Below are positions 1 to 9,006 of a DNA stretch of 64,000 nt, in pieces. The notes beneath the pieces were generated by a model. The model was not told the origin of the DNA and did no database searches. It worked only from the letters and a program-made list of their open reading frames with translations. The stretch is from Leucothrix arctica (GTDB taxonomy: Bacteria > Pseudomonadota > Gammaproteobacteria > Thiotrichales > Thiotrichaceae): contig NZ_QGKL01000029.1 in NCBI RefSeq assembly GCF_003172895.1, forward strand, positions 124,001-188,000. The letters run 5' to 3'. Numbering within the stretch: position 1 is the first letter of the stretch; every line of letters begins with the position of its first letter. Made by a program: the position numbers and the translations under genes.

Positions 1-879
1 TTCTCGAAAGGTATTCACCTGATCATTGACCGTGTGACGGAGCAGAAGAAGATCCTCGCATTCTTTGCCAGTGACGGTCGTTTGTTCTTTGTTATTCCAA
101 TGGGTAACAAAACATCGATTGGTACAACCGACACTCAAGTGCAAAGCCCTGATGTCAGCGTGACTGAAGAAGACCGTGAGTTCGTTCTCGAAAACATAAA
201 CTCGCTACTCGACTTTGATACACCAGTGACTAAGAAAGACATCATCGCGGAACGTTGTGGTGTGCGTCCTTTAGCTCAAAAAGGCGGTGACGGCATTGCG
301 AACTGGGTGCAGTTATCACGTAAGCATGCAGTTGATCAGAACAAGGCAGACCAACACATCAGCATCTTCGGTGGTAAAACAACGGACTGCATAAATGTAG
401 GTAATGAAATCGCTGACTTGGTCAAAGATATGGGAATCGAGTTACCGCATGAAAAATTCAAATGGTATGGCGAAGATAGTGATGCCGTTCGCGACGAGTT
501 TTATCATCAAGCTAAACTAATGGAGCTTGACGCATACACGGTTGAAGGATCATCTGAGCCATTAACACAGCGCTTGTGGCGTCGTTATGGTGGTCGTTCT
601 TTAGAGCTTCTGGAAGACATTCGTCGTGATTCCAGCAAGGCACAACGCTTGATGAAAAATGCAGAATATTTACGCTGTGAGATTGAGTACACCGCACAGC
701 ATGAAATGATAACTAAGCTAGAAGACTTTATGCGTCGCCGCTCTAAGATTTCTCAAGTGGTTCGTCATGAAGATATTATCGACGCACCCGGCCTGAAAGA
801 GGCCTGCAAAATATTCTTTGGGGATGATGCAGAGGCGAAGTTACAAGAGTATGTCGATGCGGTTGAGAGTAGCCGTTAA
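1..879 (+). CDS. GlpD-like FAD-dependent glycerol-3-phosphate dehydrogenase, C-terminal part
   Basis: The reading frame is open from base 1, so the gene begins outside the window; no start is assigned. The visible 292 residues open with a KGIHLIIDR stretch and continue through RPLA and FGGKTT motifs. These are typical of the FAD-binding and C-terminal half of GlpD/GlpO-type dehydrogenases, which oxidise sn-glycerol 3-phosphate to dihydroxyacetone phosphate at the membrane. The helical C-terminal domain is complete and ends in TAA at 877. It differs clearly from the full-length GlpD at 27150-28691, so this is a paralogue, perhaps using another substrate. It converges on the TRAP operon with only 16 bases between them. 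Confidence 0.75.
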   Translation, partial: FSKGIHLIIDRVTEQKKILAFFASDGRLFFVIPMGNKTSIGTTDTQVQSPDVSVTEEDREFVLENINSLLDFDTPVTKKDIIAERCGVRPLAQKGGDGIANWVQLSRKHAVDQNKADQHISIFGGKTTDCINVGNEIADLVKDMGIELPHEKFKWYGEDSDAVRDEFYHQAKLMELDAYTVEGSSEPLTQRLWRRYGGRSLELLEDIRRDSSKAQRLMKNAEYLRCEIEYTAQHEMITKLEDFMRRRSKISQVVRHEDIIDAPGLKEACKIFFGDDAEAKLQEYVDAVESSR

Positions 880-895
880 AGCAGACTGAGCTTTA

Positions 896-1969
896 TTATT
901 CAGGCTTGATGCTTGCCCTTAGATCCAACACTTTCCCAACCGTTCTATTCCAGTTAGCCGTACACTCAGGGCCACAGCGCTTCACCCATCTTGGTAAAAT
1001 CACATCTCGTGCAACCTTGTCTCTTATCGCCAAATCAGCAGCCAACGGCTCTACCAAGGTCATATTCCCAATCTCACCTAAACTACATGGCCCCGTTGAT
1101 AAACAGGCCAAGGCTACTTCATCTTCGGTTGCGGTTTCTCGCCACATTTCATCAGTCAGCTTGTTCATTTCGTTTTGTAAGGTGGTTTGTAGCGGCTTAT
1201 CTAGCAGATTCCACTTGTCCATATTCATCGCGCCAAAGGCTAAACCCCAACCCACACGCAACTTAAAACCATAAGGTGCTATTTCATATAACTGGGTGGT
1301 ATAGGCTGACATAGTGCCAGTGATCGCACAGTCTATTGAGCCATTCAACAAGGCATCAGGCACTTCTTTATAAGGTGCATTGACAGGAGTCGCGCCAACA
1401 CCTTCAACAAAATCACTTAGGGTTTCCAAGTAAACACGGATGCGCTTACCCTTTAAATCGTGGATACCACTCACCAAACTTTTGCACCAAATCATTTGGC
1501 TAGGGAATGGGTAAAGTGTCATCAACTGAGCATTGTATTTTTCTTTAAACGCTTGTGACAATGTAGGGAAGTAAGACTCGGACACTTGCCTCTGCACATC
1601 AATATCTTGAGTCAGAGATGAGAGATCAGCGCCTTCGAAAATAGCGCTTTCAGGAGAGACATAACCAGGCAGGCCAAATGCAAAATCAAAAACGCCCTGC
1701 TTTACTAGACGCATAATCTCTATGCCTTGCAAATCCAATTCGGTCTGCGGCGTTATTTCACTAACAATTTGCTTATCGGTAACTTGAGCCACACGTTCAT
1801 TCCAGAACGGTCCCTCATGTTTTTGGTAATTTGTGAAGTAGCCCCATGTGCCAACCGCTTTAATAATGACGGATTCAGCAGCGAATGCCGAAGAGAGCTG
1901 GCAAAAAAACAGGCAAAAACTAAGTAATACCATGCGGACATGCTTATTGGAAATCACAGAAAAAACCAT
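896..1969 (-). CDS. Second TRAP-type periplasmic binding protein (DctP family)
   Basis: 357 residues with an N-terminal signal peptide ending near SSAFAAE. The body matches the DctP fold: an early GTWGYF strand, DLKGKRIRVY near the middle, and an NGSIDCAITG segment that corresponds to the ligand-lobe crossover. A GGAG Shine-Dalgarno sits in front of the ATG at 1969. It is the last gene of the P-Q-M-P operon, 59 bases after the large permease, and is only distantly similar to the first binding protein. It probably gives the same permease a second ligand, or acts as a sensor accessory; the ligand is unknown. It contains four late cysteines (ACLSTGPCS and RCGPEC regions), unusual for the family. 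Confidence 0.8.
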   Translation of the reverse strand: MVFSVISNKHVRMVLLSFCLFFCQLSSAFAAESVIIKAVGTWGYFTNYQKHEGPFWNERVAQVTDKQIVSEITPQTELDLQGIEIMRLVKQGVFDFAFGLPGYVSPESAIFEGADLSSLTQDIDVQRQVSESYFPTLSQAFKEKYNAQLMTLYPFPSQMIWCKSLVSGIHDLKGKRIRVYLETLSDFVEGVGATPVNAPYKEVPDALLNGSIDCAITGTMSAYTTQLYEIAPYGFKLRVGWGLAFGAMNMDKWNLLDKPLQTTLQNEMNKLTDEMWRETATEDEVALACLSTGPCSLGEIGNMTLVEPLAADLAIRDKVARDVILPRWVKRCGPECTANWNRTVGKVLDLRASIKPE

Positions 1970-2028
1970 AGGATACTCCGAGGAAACTAAGCCCAGAGTA
2001 TCCTGATTTTTGCTTACTGACCAGTACC

Positions 2029-3333
2029 TTATGAGGACATAAGTGTTGGTAGGTAAAGCACCAGATTTGGAAATAGGGTAATAATCACGATAGCGCTGGC
2101 TATGATAAAGAAGAACGGCAAGGCGGCTTTAGCCACATAGAAAATATTCTTACCAGTGAGCGCTTGAATAACGAATAAGTTAAACCCAACTGGCGGTGTA
2201 ATCTGTGACATTTCCACGACCAATACTAGGAATATGCCAAACCAAATAAGGTCGATATCTGCCTGAATAACCATAGGTAATACAACCGAAGTCGTCAGCA
2301 CTATCACCGAGATTCCATCTAGGAAACAGCCCATAATCACAAAGAATATCGTCAGATAAACAATCAAACCAATTGGCGATAAACCTAAGGTTGCAATCCA
2401 CTCCGCTAGTGCGTTTGGTATCCCAATAAAGCCCATTGCTAATGTCAGAAAGTGAGCGCCTACAAGGATCAAACCTAACATACACGAATTCTTAACCGCC
2501 CCAACGATGCTGCCACCAAGACCTGCCCAGCTGAAACTGCCCAGCATTGCAGATAATAACAACGCACCTGCCACACCCAGAGCAGCAGCCTCTGTTGGCG
2601 TAGCAAAACCTTGGTAAATTGACCCTAAAACACCACCAATCAATATCATAATAGGGATCAACTTTTTAAGTGAGTTGATTTTCTCTTTAAAGGTATAGGT
2701 CTTTTCATCCGCTGTGTTGTTTGACTCTTTGTTGAGCAAAGTCCAAATAACAGTGTAAAGCATGAACAACACGATCAACACTAGGCCAGGTAATGCACCT
2801 GCCAAAAACAAACGCGCAATAGAGACTTCGGCTGACACACCATAAACAATCAAAATGATTGACGGCGGTATTAATAGTCCCAGCGTACCGGAACCCGCTA
2901 AGGTACCAATTGCCATTTTCTCGCTGTAACCACGCTTCTTAAGCTCAGGTAATGTCATCCGTCCGATGGTTGCTGCAGTAGCCGCTGATGATCCCGACAC
3001 GGCCGCAAAAATACCACAGCTTAAAATATTAACGTGTAATAACTTCCCAGGTAACTTTGATAACCAAGGCGATAACCCTTCAAATAAATCTTGTGATAAA
3101 CGCGTTCTAAATAAGATCTCTCCCATCCAAATAAACAAAGGCAGAGCTGTCAATGACCAGCTAGTCATCGCACTCCAAGATGAGGTGCCCAGCAATAAGC
3201 CGATACTGTTATTTTCGATCAACAATAAGCCTATGACTGAAACACCTGTTAGCGTCAGTGCAACCCAAATACCTGAGGTCAGCATTAGTATTAGGCAAAC
3301 GAATAAAATAAAGCCAATAAATGTGATATCCAT
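2029..3333 (-). CDS. dctM: TRAP transporter large permease subunit DctM
   Basis: 434 residues, almost entirely hydrophobic, about 11-13 membrane segments. Family hallmarks include SGSSAATAATIGRM and the later LIPPSIILIVYG, both in the conserved first half, and ITPPVGFNLFV near the C-terminus. This is the sodium-coupled translocation subunit of tripartite ATP-independent periplasmic transporters. The ATG at 3333 has a GGAG Shine-Dalgarno and lies three bases past the stop of dctQ, so the two are translationally coupled. The likely substrate is an organic acid, inferred from the DctBD-like regulators next door; the sequence does not fix the ligand. Confidence 0.93.
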   Translation of the reverse strand: MDITFIGFILFVCLILMLTSGIWVALTLTGVSVIGLLLIENNSIGLLLGTSSWSAMTSWSLTALPLFIWMGEILFRTRLSQDLFEGLSPWLSKLPGKLLHVNILSCGIFAAVSGSSAATAATIGRMTLPELKKRGYSEKMAIGTLAGSGTLGLLIPPSIILIVYGVSAEVSIARLFLAGALPGLVLIVLFMLYTVIWTLLNKESNNTADEKTYTFKEKINSLKKLIPIMILIGGVLGSIYQGFATPTEAAALGVAGALLLSAMLGSFSWAGLGGSIVGAVKNSCMLGLILVGAHFLTLAMGFIGIPNALAEWIATLGLSPIGLIVYLTIFFVIMGCFLDGISVIVLTTSVVLPMVIQADIDLIWFGIFLVLVVEMSQITPPVGFNLFVIQALTGKNIFYVAKAALPFFFIIASAIVIITLFPNLVLYLPTLMSS

Positions 3334-3336
3334 GAT

Positions 3337-3852
3337 TTACTCCATGCTCTCTAAGCTTTCTTCATTTGAGAGGTATTCGGGGGTCTTTCCTTTCAACATA
3401 ACGAGAGTGTTATCCAAAATAGCGATGAATAAAAATAAGGAACCAACAGCCATAGGAAGTTGAACCAACCACAGATCCACAGCTAAGTAGGTATCTGATA
3501 CTTCCTCATAAATGTAAGACTCATAAACCGTGTAGATTGTGTAAACCATCAAAAATCCACTAATTAGCAGTCCAATAAACAGGTTGAATATCTCAAGGAT
3601 GCGGCGAGTAGATGCCGATAATCGTATTAGCAATATCGACACTCGAATATGACCACCGTTGTTAAAGGTGAAAGCCAACCCAAAAAAAACGGTTGCTGAC
3701 AATAACCACCCAGCAAAATCTTCGGATGAGGGAATCACGTACTCCATCGATCTAGCCACGATTTGCGCCAAAATAAGCAGCGTCATCGTAACCAAAGAAG
3801 CACCTGATAAAAAAAGAGATGTGAAATAAAAACAGCGTTTCAGTAATTGCAT
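3337..3852 (-). CDS. dctQ: TRAP transporter small permease subunit DctQ
   Basis: About 171 residues with four predicted membrane segments, the usual length and topology of DctQ. The conserved segment around SEDFAGWLLSATVFFGLAF is the family signature, an EF(S)RY/E-type helix followed by a W and FG pair. I place the start at the ATG at 3852; an in-frame TTG six bases earlier is possible. It works with the large permease to dock the binding protein. The stop is three bases before the dctM start, and the gap to the first binding-protein gene upstream is about 85 bases. Confidence 0.9.
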   Translation of the reverse strand: MQLLKRCFYFTSLFLSGASLVTMTLLILAQIVARSMEYVIPSSEDFAGWLLSATVFFGLAFTFNNGGHIRVSILLIRLSASTRRILEIFNLFIGLLISGFLMVYTIYTVYESYIYEEVSDTYLAVDLWLVQLPMAVGSLFLFIAILDNTLVMLKGKTPEYLSNEESLESME

Positions 3853-3937
3853 TGCCAATATCCATTAACTAGAAAAAAACGACTCTGGGAGTAACCAACT
3901 CACAACCCAGAGTCGCTGTGGTTATGACGTGTTGGCT

Positions 3938-4921
3938 TTACTGAGCATTAAACTCATTAACAATGTTGATACCCGTCTGACCAGCTTCTTGTAACCATTC
4001 GGTGACCATAACTTCACCAATCGCACGCATTTCTGTTTGCAACTTTTCAGTTGGCTCAGCAACGGTCATGCCGTTCTTTTTTAAAGTAGCTGTATCTTCA
4101 ACTGCCAGCTGACGACCTAGAGCCCAACCTTTCTTTTCTGCATTAGCAGCAGCAGTCAAAATCACTTGCTGCGTCTCTTTATCAAGACCATCAAAGAAAC
4201 GTTTGTTAACAAATGTCATGTTCTTTGGAATCCAAGCATGAATAGTCGTGAAGTTTGAAATGTAGTCCCAACTCTGACCATTAACACCGGTACTTGGCGA
4301 GGTGATCATTGCGTCAATCGCGTTAGTAGTAAACGCTTGAGCAACGTCACTGAAAGGAATGTTTACAGGGGTTGTATCCATTAAGTCCGCTAGACGCGAA
4401 GTTGTTGGGCTGTATGCACGCATTTTTAAGCCCTTTAAGTCACTTAGACTTGCAACAGACTTTTGCGTGTATAGATCCTGTGCTGGCCAAGGTGCAGCAT
4501 ATAGCAGCATCAACTTATCTTTATCAAGGGCCTTTTCTAGCTCTTTCTTTGAAGCTTTATACAGCTTCTCAGCACCGTCAAAATCAGTCGCTAAGAATGG
4601 GATATTATCTAACTTGAAGATAGGGGCGTTGTTACCCAAACGACCAATAAAGACTTCACCAATTTGAACTTGGCGTGACTTAACAGCACGGTGGATTTCA
4701 GGGTGTTTGATCAGAGAACCACCAGAGTGAACCTTGATGGTCAGCTTGCCATTAGACTTCGCATTAACTTCTTCTGCAAAGCTACGCGCTACTTGAGTGT
4801 GGTGCGTACCATCGCCATAAGGTGTTGGAAAGTCCCAACGATCAGCAGCACTTGCAGTAAATGATGCGACTGTTAACGCAGACACACATAGAGTTACCAA
4901 ACTGCGAGTTAAAAAATTCAT
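3938..4921 (-). CDS. dctP: TRAP transporter periplasmic binding protein (DctP family)
   Basis: About 327 residues from the chosen ATG at 4921, which is preceded by a GGAGGA Shine-Dalgarno and begins a clean signal peptide (MNFLTRSLVTL to SAADRW). An upstream in-frame ATG at 4975 would add 18 non-signal-like residues and is rejected. Family features are FAEEVNAKSNGKL near the N-terminus, DLKGLKMRAY, and the NAIDAMITSPS segment. First gene of the TRAP operon. It lies directly downstream of a sigma-54 promoter and two palindromes, so the neighbouring histidine kinase and response regulator probably control it. The ligand is unproven; dicarboxylate-like acids are a reasonable guess. Confidence 0.92.
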   Translation of the reverse strand: MNFLTRSLVTLCVSALTVASFTASAADRWDFPTPYGDGTHHTQVARSFAEEVNAKSNGKLTIKVHSGGSLIKHPEIHRAVKSRQVQIGEVFIGRLGNNAPIFKLDNIPFLATDFDGAEKLYKASKKELEKALDKDKLMLLYAAPWPAQDLYTQKSVASLSDLKGLKMRAYSPTTSRLADLMDTTPVNIPFSDVAQAFTTNAIDAMITSPSTGVNGQSWDYISNFTTIHAWIPKNMTFVNKRFFDGLDKETQQVILTAAANAEKKGWALGRQLAVEDTATLKKNGMTVAEPTEKLQTEMRAIGEVMVTEWLQEAGQTGINIVNEFNAQ

Positions 4922-4978
4922 GTAAATCCTCCAAAGATTATATTCCGGCAACGAAAACTCATTGCTTAAAAACATAAC

Positions 4979-4994
4979 TGCAAGCGCTGTGCCA
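4979..4994 (-). promoter_or_regulatory. Sigma-54 (-24/-12) promoter of the TRAP operon
   Basis: On the minus strand the sequence reads TGGCAC, five bases, then TTGCA, an exact match to the sigma-54 core with the invariant GG and GC at the right spacing. It is about 58 bases upstream of the dctP ATG. The neighbouring regulator carries a GAFTGA loop, which is the sigma-54 contact of enhancer-binding proteins, so promoter and activator fit each other. Confidence 0.85.
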
Positions 4995-5063
4995 AGACTG
5001 AAAAAAGTCTAAAAGTGCCCGTTACTGCTTGCTCTGGAGATTTTAATAAAAGAAATAACACAT

Positions 5064-5119
5064 TAACTGAGTCAATTTTGACTCAGTTATATTTAAGCCA
5101 TTGAGTCAAAAATGACTCA
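5064..5119. promoter_or_regulatory. Two palindromic enhancer-like sites for the DctD-like regulator
   Basis: Site 1 at 5064-5089 is a perfect inverted repeat with 12-base arms (TAACTGAGTCAA, two bases, then its complement). Site 2 at 5102-5119 shares the core as TGAGTCA, four A residues, TGACTCA. The centres are about 34 bases apart, roughly three helical turns. They sit about 110 and 145 bases upstream of the expected start of the TRAP transcript, the usual place for sigma-54 activator sites. Assignment to the adjacent regulator is inference. Confidence 0.75.
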
Positions 5120-6472
5120 CTAAGAAAGATAGTCATTACGATCCAAACCATGCTTCTTCATACGCAGATAAAGCTTCTTTCGGGGAACCCCTAAAGCCTC
5201 AGCGGTTTGTTCTGCATGACCATTATGTTCAGTTAGCGCAGCGTCAATTACTGCTAGCTCGTGCTTATCCATACTCTCTTCAAGGTTACCTGACCCAACA
5301 ACGGGCGCTGAATCTTGCTCAGTGCTCACTGGTAAACCTAAAAACCAACGCTCAGCGACATTGCGAAGCTCGCGTATATTACCAGGCCAACTCTTACCGC
5401 TTAAACGATGCAATAAACTATTGGGAATAGGCTCCGCTTTGCGCCCAGAGCGCTGGCTCGACTGCTCAACGAAGTGCTTAAATAACAAAGGAATATCGTC
5501 TTTTCGCTGTGCCAACGTCGGAATATCCACACTGGCAACATTGATGCGGTAGTAAAGGTCTTCCCTAAACTCACCCTTTTCAGCCGCCTCTCGTAAATTG
5601 ACTTTGCTGGCAGCCAGTACGCGTATATCTACATTCACATCAGTATTGCCACCAAGGCGCTGTAACACGCGCTCTTGTAATACCCTAAGCATTTGAACTT
5701 GTAGTGATGCTGGCATACTTTCTATTTCATCCAAAAATAGTGTGCCACCATTAGCGTATTCGATCTTACCGATGCGTTTTTTCAAGGCGCCAGTAAACGC
5801 GCCACTCTCATGGCCGAACAGTTCACTCTCTATAATCGATTCAGACAGCGCGCCACAGTTGATTGCCACAAAAGGCTTATTCGCACGACTGCTAAAGTCA
5901 TGCAAACACCGAGCAACTACCTCTTTACCCGTGCCTGTTGCTCCGTTGATGATGAGATCAACATCTACCTGCGCCAGTTGTAGCACCATTTCGCGCAGTC
6001 GTTGTAGCTGAGGCGTTTGACCAATCATGCGTGACTCAATCACGTGTTGACCGTCAACGGCTTGACGCAACCTTCGATTTTCCAACACTAGCTGACGCTT
6101 TTTACTCGCCCGTTGAATAGTGTTGATCTGATGCTCTGAGTCATTAGTTTTTTCCAAAAAATCATATGCACCCATACGAATAGCCTGAATCGCAATGGCA
6201 ATATCTGCGTGCCCACTAAACATAATCACGGGAATATCTTGGTCGATGTCTAAAATAGCCTGTAATACATCAATACCGTCCATGATATCCATACGCACAT
6301 CACAAATGATTACGCCCGGCCACGTTACTGAGCATTGAGCAATACCGTCTTTAGGATCTTCATAGGCGCTCGCCTGATAACCCTCTAGCTCTAGTGTTTG
6401 CAGCATCGCATCGCGAACGATTGCTTCATCATCAATAATGATGACCTGATTAAGATTGTCCAGATCGCTCAT
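5120..6472 (-). CDS. Sigma-54-dependent response regulator, DctD-like
   Basis: About 450 residues from the ATG at 6472, chosen for its AGGA Shine-Dalgarno; an upstream in-frame ATG at 6517 is less likely. Domains in order: a receiver (acidic pair near residue 14, phospho-acceptor Asp near 58 in IICDVRM), an AAA+ domain with Walker A GATGTGKE, the GAFTGA sigma-54 loop, Walker B LFLDEIE, and a Fis-type helix-turn-helix at the C-terminus (AEALGVPRKKLYLRMKKHG). It overlaps the end of the kinase gene by 23 bases and converts the kinase signal into transcription of the TRAP operon. The stop is next to the palindromic sites it presumably binds. Confidence 0.93.
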   Translation of the reverse strand: MSDLDNLNQVIIIDDEAIVRDAMLQTLELEGYQASAYEDPKDGIAQCSVTWPGVIICDVRMDIMDGIDVLQAILDIDQDIPVIMFSGHADIAIAIQAIRMGAYDFLEKTNDSEHQINTIQRASKKRQLVLENRRLRQAVDGQHVIESRMIGQTPQLQRLREMVLQLAQVDVDLIINGATGTGKEVVARCLHDFSSRANKPFVAINCGALSESIIESELFGHESGAFTGALKKRIGKIEYANGGTLFLDEIESMPASLQVQMLRVLQERVLQRLGGNTDVNVDIRVLAASKVNLREAAEKGEFREDLYYRINVASVDIPTLAQRKDDIPLLFKHFVEQSSQRSGRKAEPIPNSLLHRLSGKSWPGNIRELRNVAERWFLGLPVSTEQDSAPVVGSGNLEESMDKHELAVIDAALTEHNGHAEQTAEALGVPRKKLYLRMKKHGLDRNDYLS

Positions 6473-8402
6473 GAATTCCTTGTGTGTGTCGAGGTAGCTG
6501 TAAACAGAATGTCGCACCGATTTCCTGCTCGGTATCGATACTTAACTTACCGCCAAAATTTTTCACCAGATTATAAGAAATAGATAAACCTAAACCGAGA
6601 TTTTGGCCACGTTTTTTAGTCGTGAAGAACGTGTCAAACACCTGCCCTCTCAGCTCTTTGGCAATGCCTCTACCATTATCACTTACCTTGATATCCACAA
6701 TATCATCCTGTCGTTCACAGATAATTTGAATACGCTTTTCATCGTTATCAGCCACTGCATCTAAAGCATTAGTTACGAGGTTAACTATGACCTGTTCTAA
6801 CTGAACGGGATCTGCATATACCTGTGTATTAGCAATTGATTTATCAATATCTAAGGTAGTTTCTGCCAGTATTTTATGACCACTTAACATCAACATCGCA
6901 TTATCAACTGCTTGTTTTACTTCGACCACCACCACATTGTCCTGCTGGCCTTTTGCCAATGACTTTAGTTGGGTAATGGTAGAAATAATGCGCTTCGTTA
7001 GCAGCGTAATGTGCGTCAGGTTTTCCTCTGTTTCTTTCAAACGCCCCATCTGAATCAAACGAGAGCTATTGTGGGTGTAATGACGAATCGCCAACAGCGG
7101 CTGATTAATTTCATGAGAAATGCCCGCTGATAGCTGCCCTAATGCGGCCAACTTACCTGACTGTACTAGCTCTTCTTGCAAGGTGCTAAGCTGGTCACGG
7201 AAGCTCATCAATGAGCGCGCCATTGCGCCGATCTCATCATTACCACCAACGGGGACGTCTTGTTCTAAATTTCCTTTCGCAATTGATCTCATCGCAGTAT
7301 TCAGCGTGGTAATACGCCCTACGATATTGTGCCCGATATACAACCACACGATCAGAATCGAAAAGAGCAAGCTGCCACCCACCAAAAATATCGCCCAAAT
7401 ACGACCTTGCTTAATCGTTGCCTGTACGTTTTGAGCAGCTTCTTGTGCTGCTAATTCGGCTTGTCGAGACTGCTTACTGAGTTCGGTATTCAGTGTATTC
7501 AAGTCTCTGCGAATTTTCGCTAATTGTAGCTGACCATCTTCTTTGTTTAAGCGCTCGTCTCGACGTATTGAAAATATATTATTTGAGCCCTGGGCCAATA
7601 ACATCAGATCTGTAATCGACTGTCTGAGTCCCTTATAGCCTGTTAGGCGCTTTAGGCGAGTCAGGTCTTTATTCAAGCTATCAACAACTTCACCCGAGTG
7701 AATACGAGTAGCAATAAAAGAACTCAAGTCAGGTAAATGCTGTACGCGATCAATCAAACTAGCCAGCAAGTTAAAGTCCGCTTTCACGCGATACAACACT
7801 TCTAAGCTGCCATCTAGCAACAGGGGTGGCCGTGGTTGCTTGTTATAATCAAAACGGCTTGGTCGCTTACGCTGTGCGTTCTTAATCAGGCTATCTATAT
7901 CACTGACAAAAGTAGCAGCTTGCCACCGTAGATCCTCACTAAATGCTTGTTTAGCCTTATCTAGATCAAGTTGTTTACTAATGTTTTGGTTAAGCCTTTC
8001 TAGCGGCTCAAGTAAGGTTTTGATATGCGCAGCAATCGCTGCTTGATTTAGATTATCTGGCGTCGTGTCGGAAGCTTGTGGCAGAAGACTCAACATTGCT
8101 TCTACGTTCTGGTTCAGATCACGCCATATTTGTTGCTGTGTTTTTTCATCTTTTGCCGCGAGCAGTGTAGGCGCTCTAACGGTTATGCTGGTGCCATATT
8201 CTTTCAGTTCAGCCATCAGTTGCAACGAGTGCATATTCACCTGAACAACGCGACTTAACTCTTGTTCAATGCGATTGTAAGAGACCCACCCAACATTACT
8301 TGCCAACAGTGTGAATACCGTCAATACCGCAAACGCTAGGAATGAGCGACCACGAATTCCTAACCACTTTGCCTTCGTTATATTTTTATCAGGTAGCATC
8401 AT
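6450..8402 (-). CDS. Membrane sensor histidine kinase, DctB/TorS-like
   Basis: 650 residues. Membrane segments at about 20-40 and 336-357 bracket a long mostly helical periplasmic region of about 295 residues. This looks like a helical-bundle sensor, not the PAS-type sensor of classical DctB. A HAMP linker follows (358-410), then the HisKA dimerisation helix with phospho-acceptor His near 430 (ISHEINQP), and a HATPase domain with N box NLVTNALDA, DNGRGI and GLGLSIS. It is co-translated with the response regulator and presumably senses the TRAP substrate, perhaps through one of the two binding proteins. The periplasmic domain is not assigned to a named family. Confidence 0.9.
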   Translation of the reverse strand: MMLPDKNITKAKWLGIRGRSFLAFAVLTVFTLLASNVGWVSYNRIEQELSRVVQVNMHSLQLMAELKEYGTSITVRAPTLLAAKDEKTQQQIWRDLNQNVEAMLSLLPQASDTTPDNLNQAAIAAHIKTLLEPLERLNQNISKQLDLDKAKQAFSEDLRWQAATFVSDIDSLIKNAQRKRPSRFDYNKQPRPPLLLDGSLEVLYRVKADFNLLASLIDRVQHLPDLSSFIATRIHSGEVVDSLNKDLTRLKRLTGYKGLRQSITDLMLLAQGSNNIFSIRRDERLNKEDGQLQLAKIRRDLNTLNTELSKQSRQAELAAQEAAQNVQATIKQGRIWAIFLVGGSLLFSILIVWLYIGHNIVGRITTLNTAMRSIAKGNLEQDVPVGGNDEIGAMARSLMSFRDQLSTLQEELVQSGKLAALGQLSAGISHEINQPLLAIRHYTHNSSRLIQMGRLKETEENLTHITLLTKRIISTITQLKSLAKGQQDNVVVVEVKQAVDNAMLMLSGHKILAETTLDIDKSIANTQVYADPVQLEQVIVNLVTNALDAVADNDEKRIQIICERQDDIVDIKVSDNGRGIAKELRGQVFDTFFTTKKRGQNLGLGLSISYNLVKNFGGKLSIDTEQEIGATFCLQLPRHTQGIHERSGQS

Positions 8403-8454
8403 GACTAATGATTATATCGCAAAGTGGGCTTCCCCATCCTATTGATGAGCGCAC

Positions 8455-8492
8455 AAAAAAGCCGCTACCCAGTAAAACTGAAAGTAGCGGCT
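8455..8492 (-). terminator. Intrinsic terminator after the DUF2853 gene
   Basis: On the minus strand AGCCGCTAC and GTAGCGGCT form a nine-base-pair stem followed by a run of T residues (8455-8460 on the plus strand as A). It lies about 16 bases past the stop of the DUF2853 gene. Confidence 0.85.
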
Positions 8493-8507
8493 CTTCAACA
8501 AAACAAA

Positions 8508-8849
8508 TTAACTGTAAATTGATTCTTTCTTAAAGTGCTTAGCTAGCATGTAGTAAATAACTGCACGATGCTTGTTCGGGTTTGATTTGCCGTAGGTTGC
8601 AATAACTTCAGAAATTGCTTTGTCCAACTCAGGTCCGTCAGCAAGACCTAACTTCTTGATCAAGAAGTTGTTCTTTACTGTATCTAGTTCAGTCTGGTCG
8701 CTACCAGCAACTGTTGATGCATCTTTGTTGTAGATAGATGGGCCACAACCGATAGTTACCTTCGTTAGAAAGTCCATGTCAGGTGTGATTTTGCATTTTT
8801 CTTTTAAATCCGTTGCGTACTTAGCAATTAAATCATCTCTTTTACTCAT
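8508..8849 (-). CDS. DUF2853 family small protein
   Basis: 113 residues, soluble and without a signal peptide. The strongly conserved blocks LTKVTIGCGPSIYN, ASTVAG, NNFLIKKLGL and TYGKSNPNKHRAV match the DUF2853 family, which has a helical fold and no known biochemical role. Length is standard. It is a single-gene unit with its own intrinsic terminator. Family identity is firm; function is unknown. Confidence 0.88.
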   Translation of the reverse strand: MSKRDDLIAKYATDLKEKCKITPDMDFLTKVTIGCGPSIYNKDASTVAGSDQTELDTVKNNFLIKKLGLADGPELDKAISEVIATYGKSNPNKHRAVIYYMLAKHFKKESIYS

Positions 8850-9006
8850 GACATCCTCAGTTTTTTAGTTTATTGGTGCGCTTACTGTACATCACTCTTT
8901 ATGACAGTACAAAAAATACAATGCCCTACCTTAACTCTGCTATAAGAAGCTGCACCTAAAACAAGAGTATGCTAACGTCACACACGTATACATATCGAAA
9001 ATAATC

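Noticed and set aside
2966-3463. Plus-strand frame of 165 codons opposite dctM and dctQ
   Set aside because: Antisense to membrane-protein genes; codon pattern follows the opposite strand.
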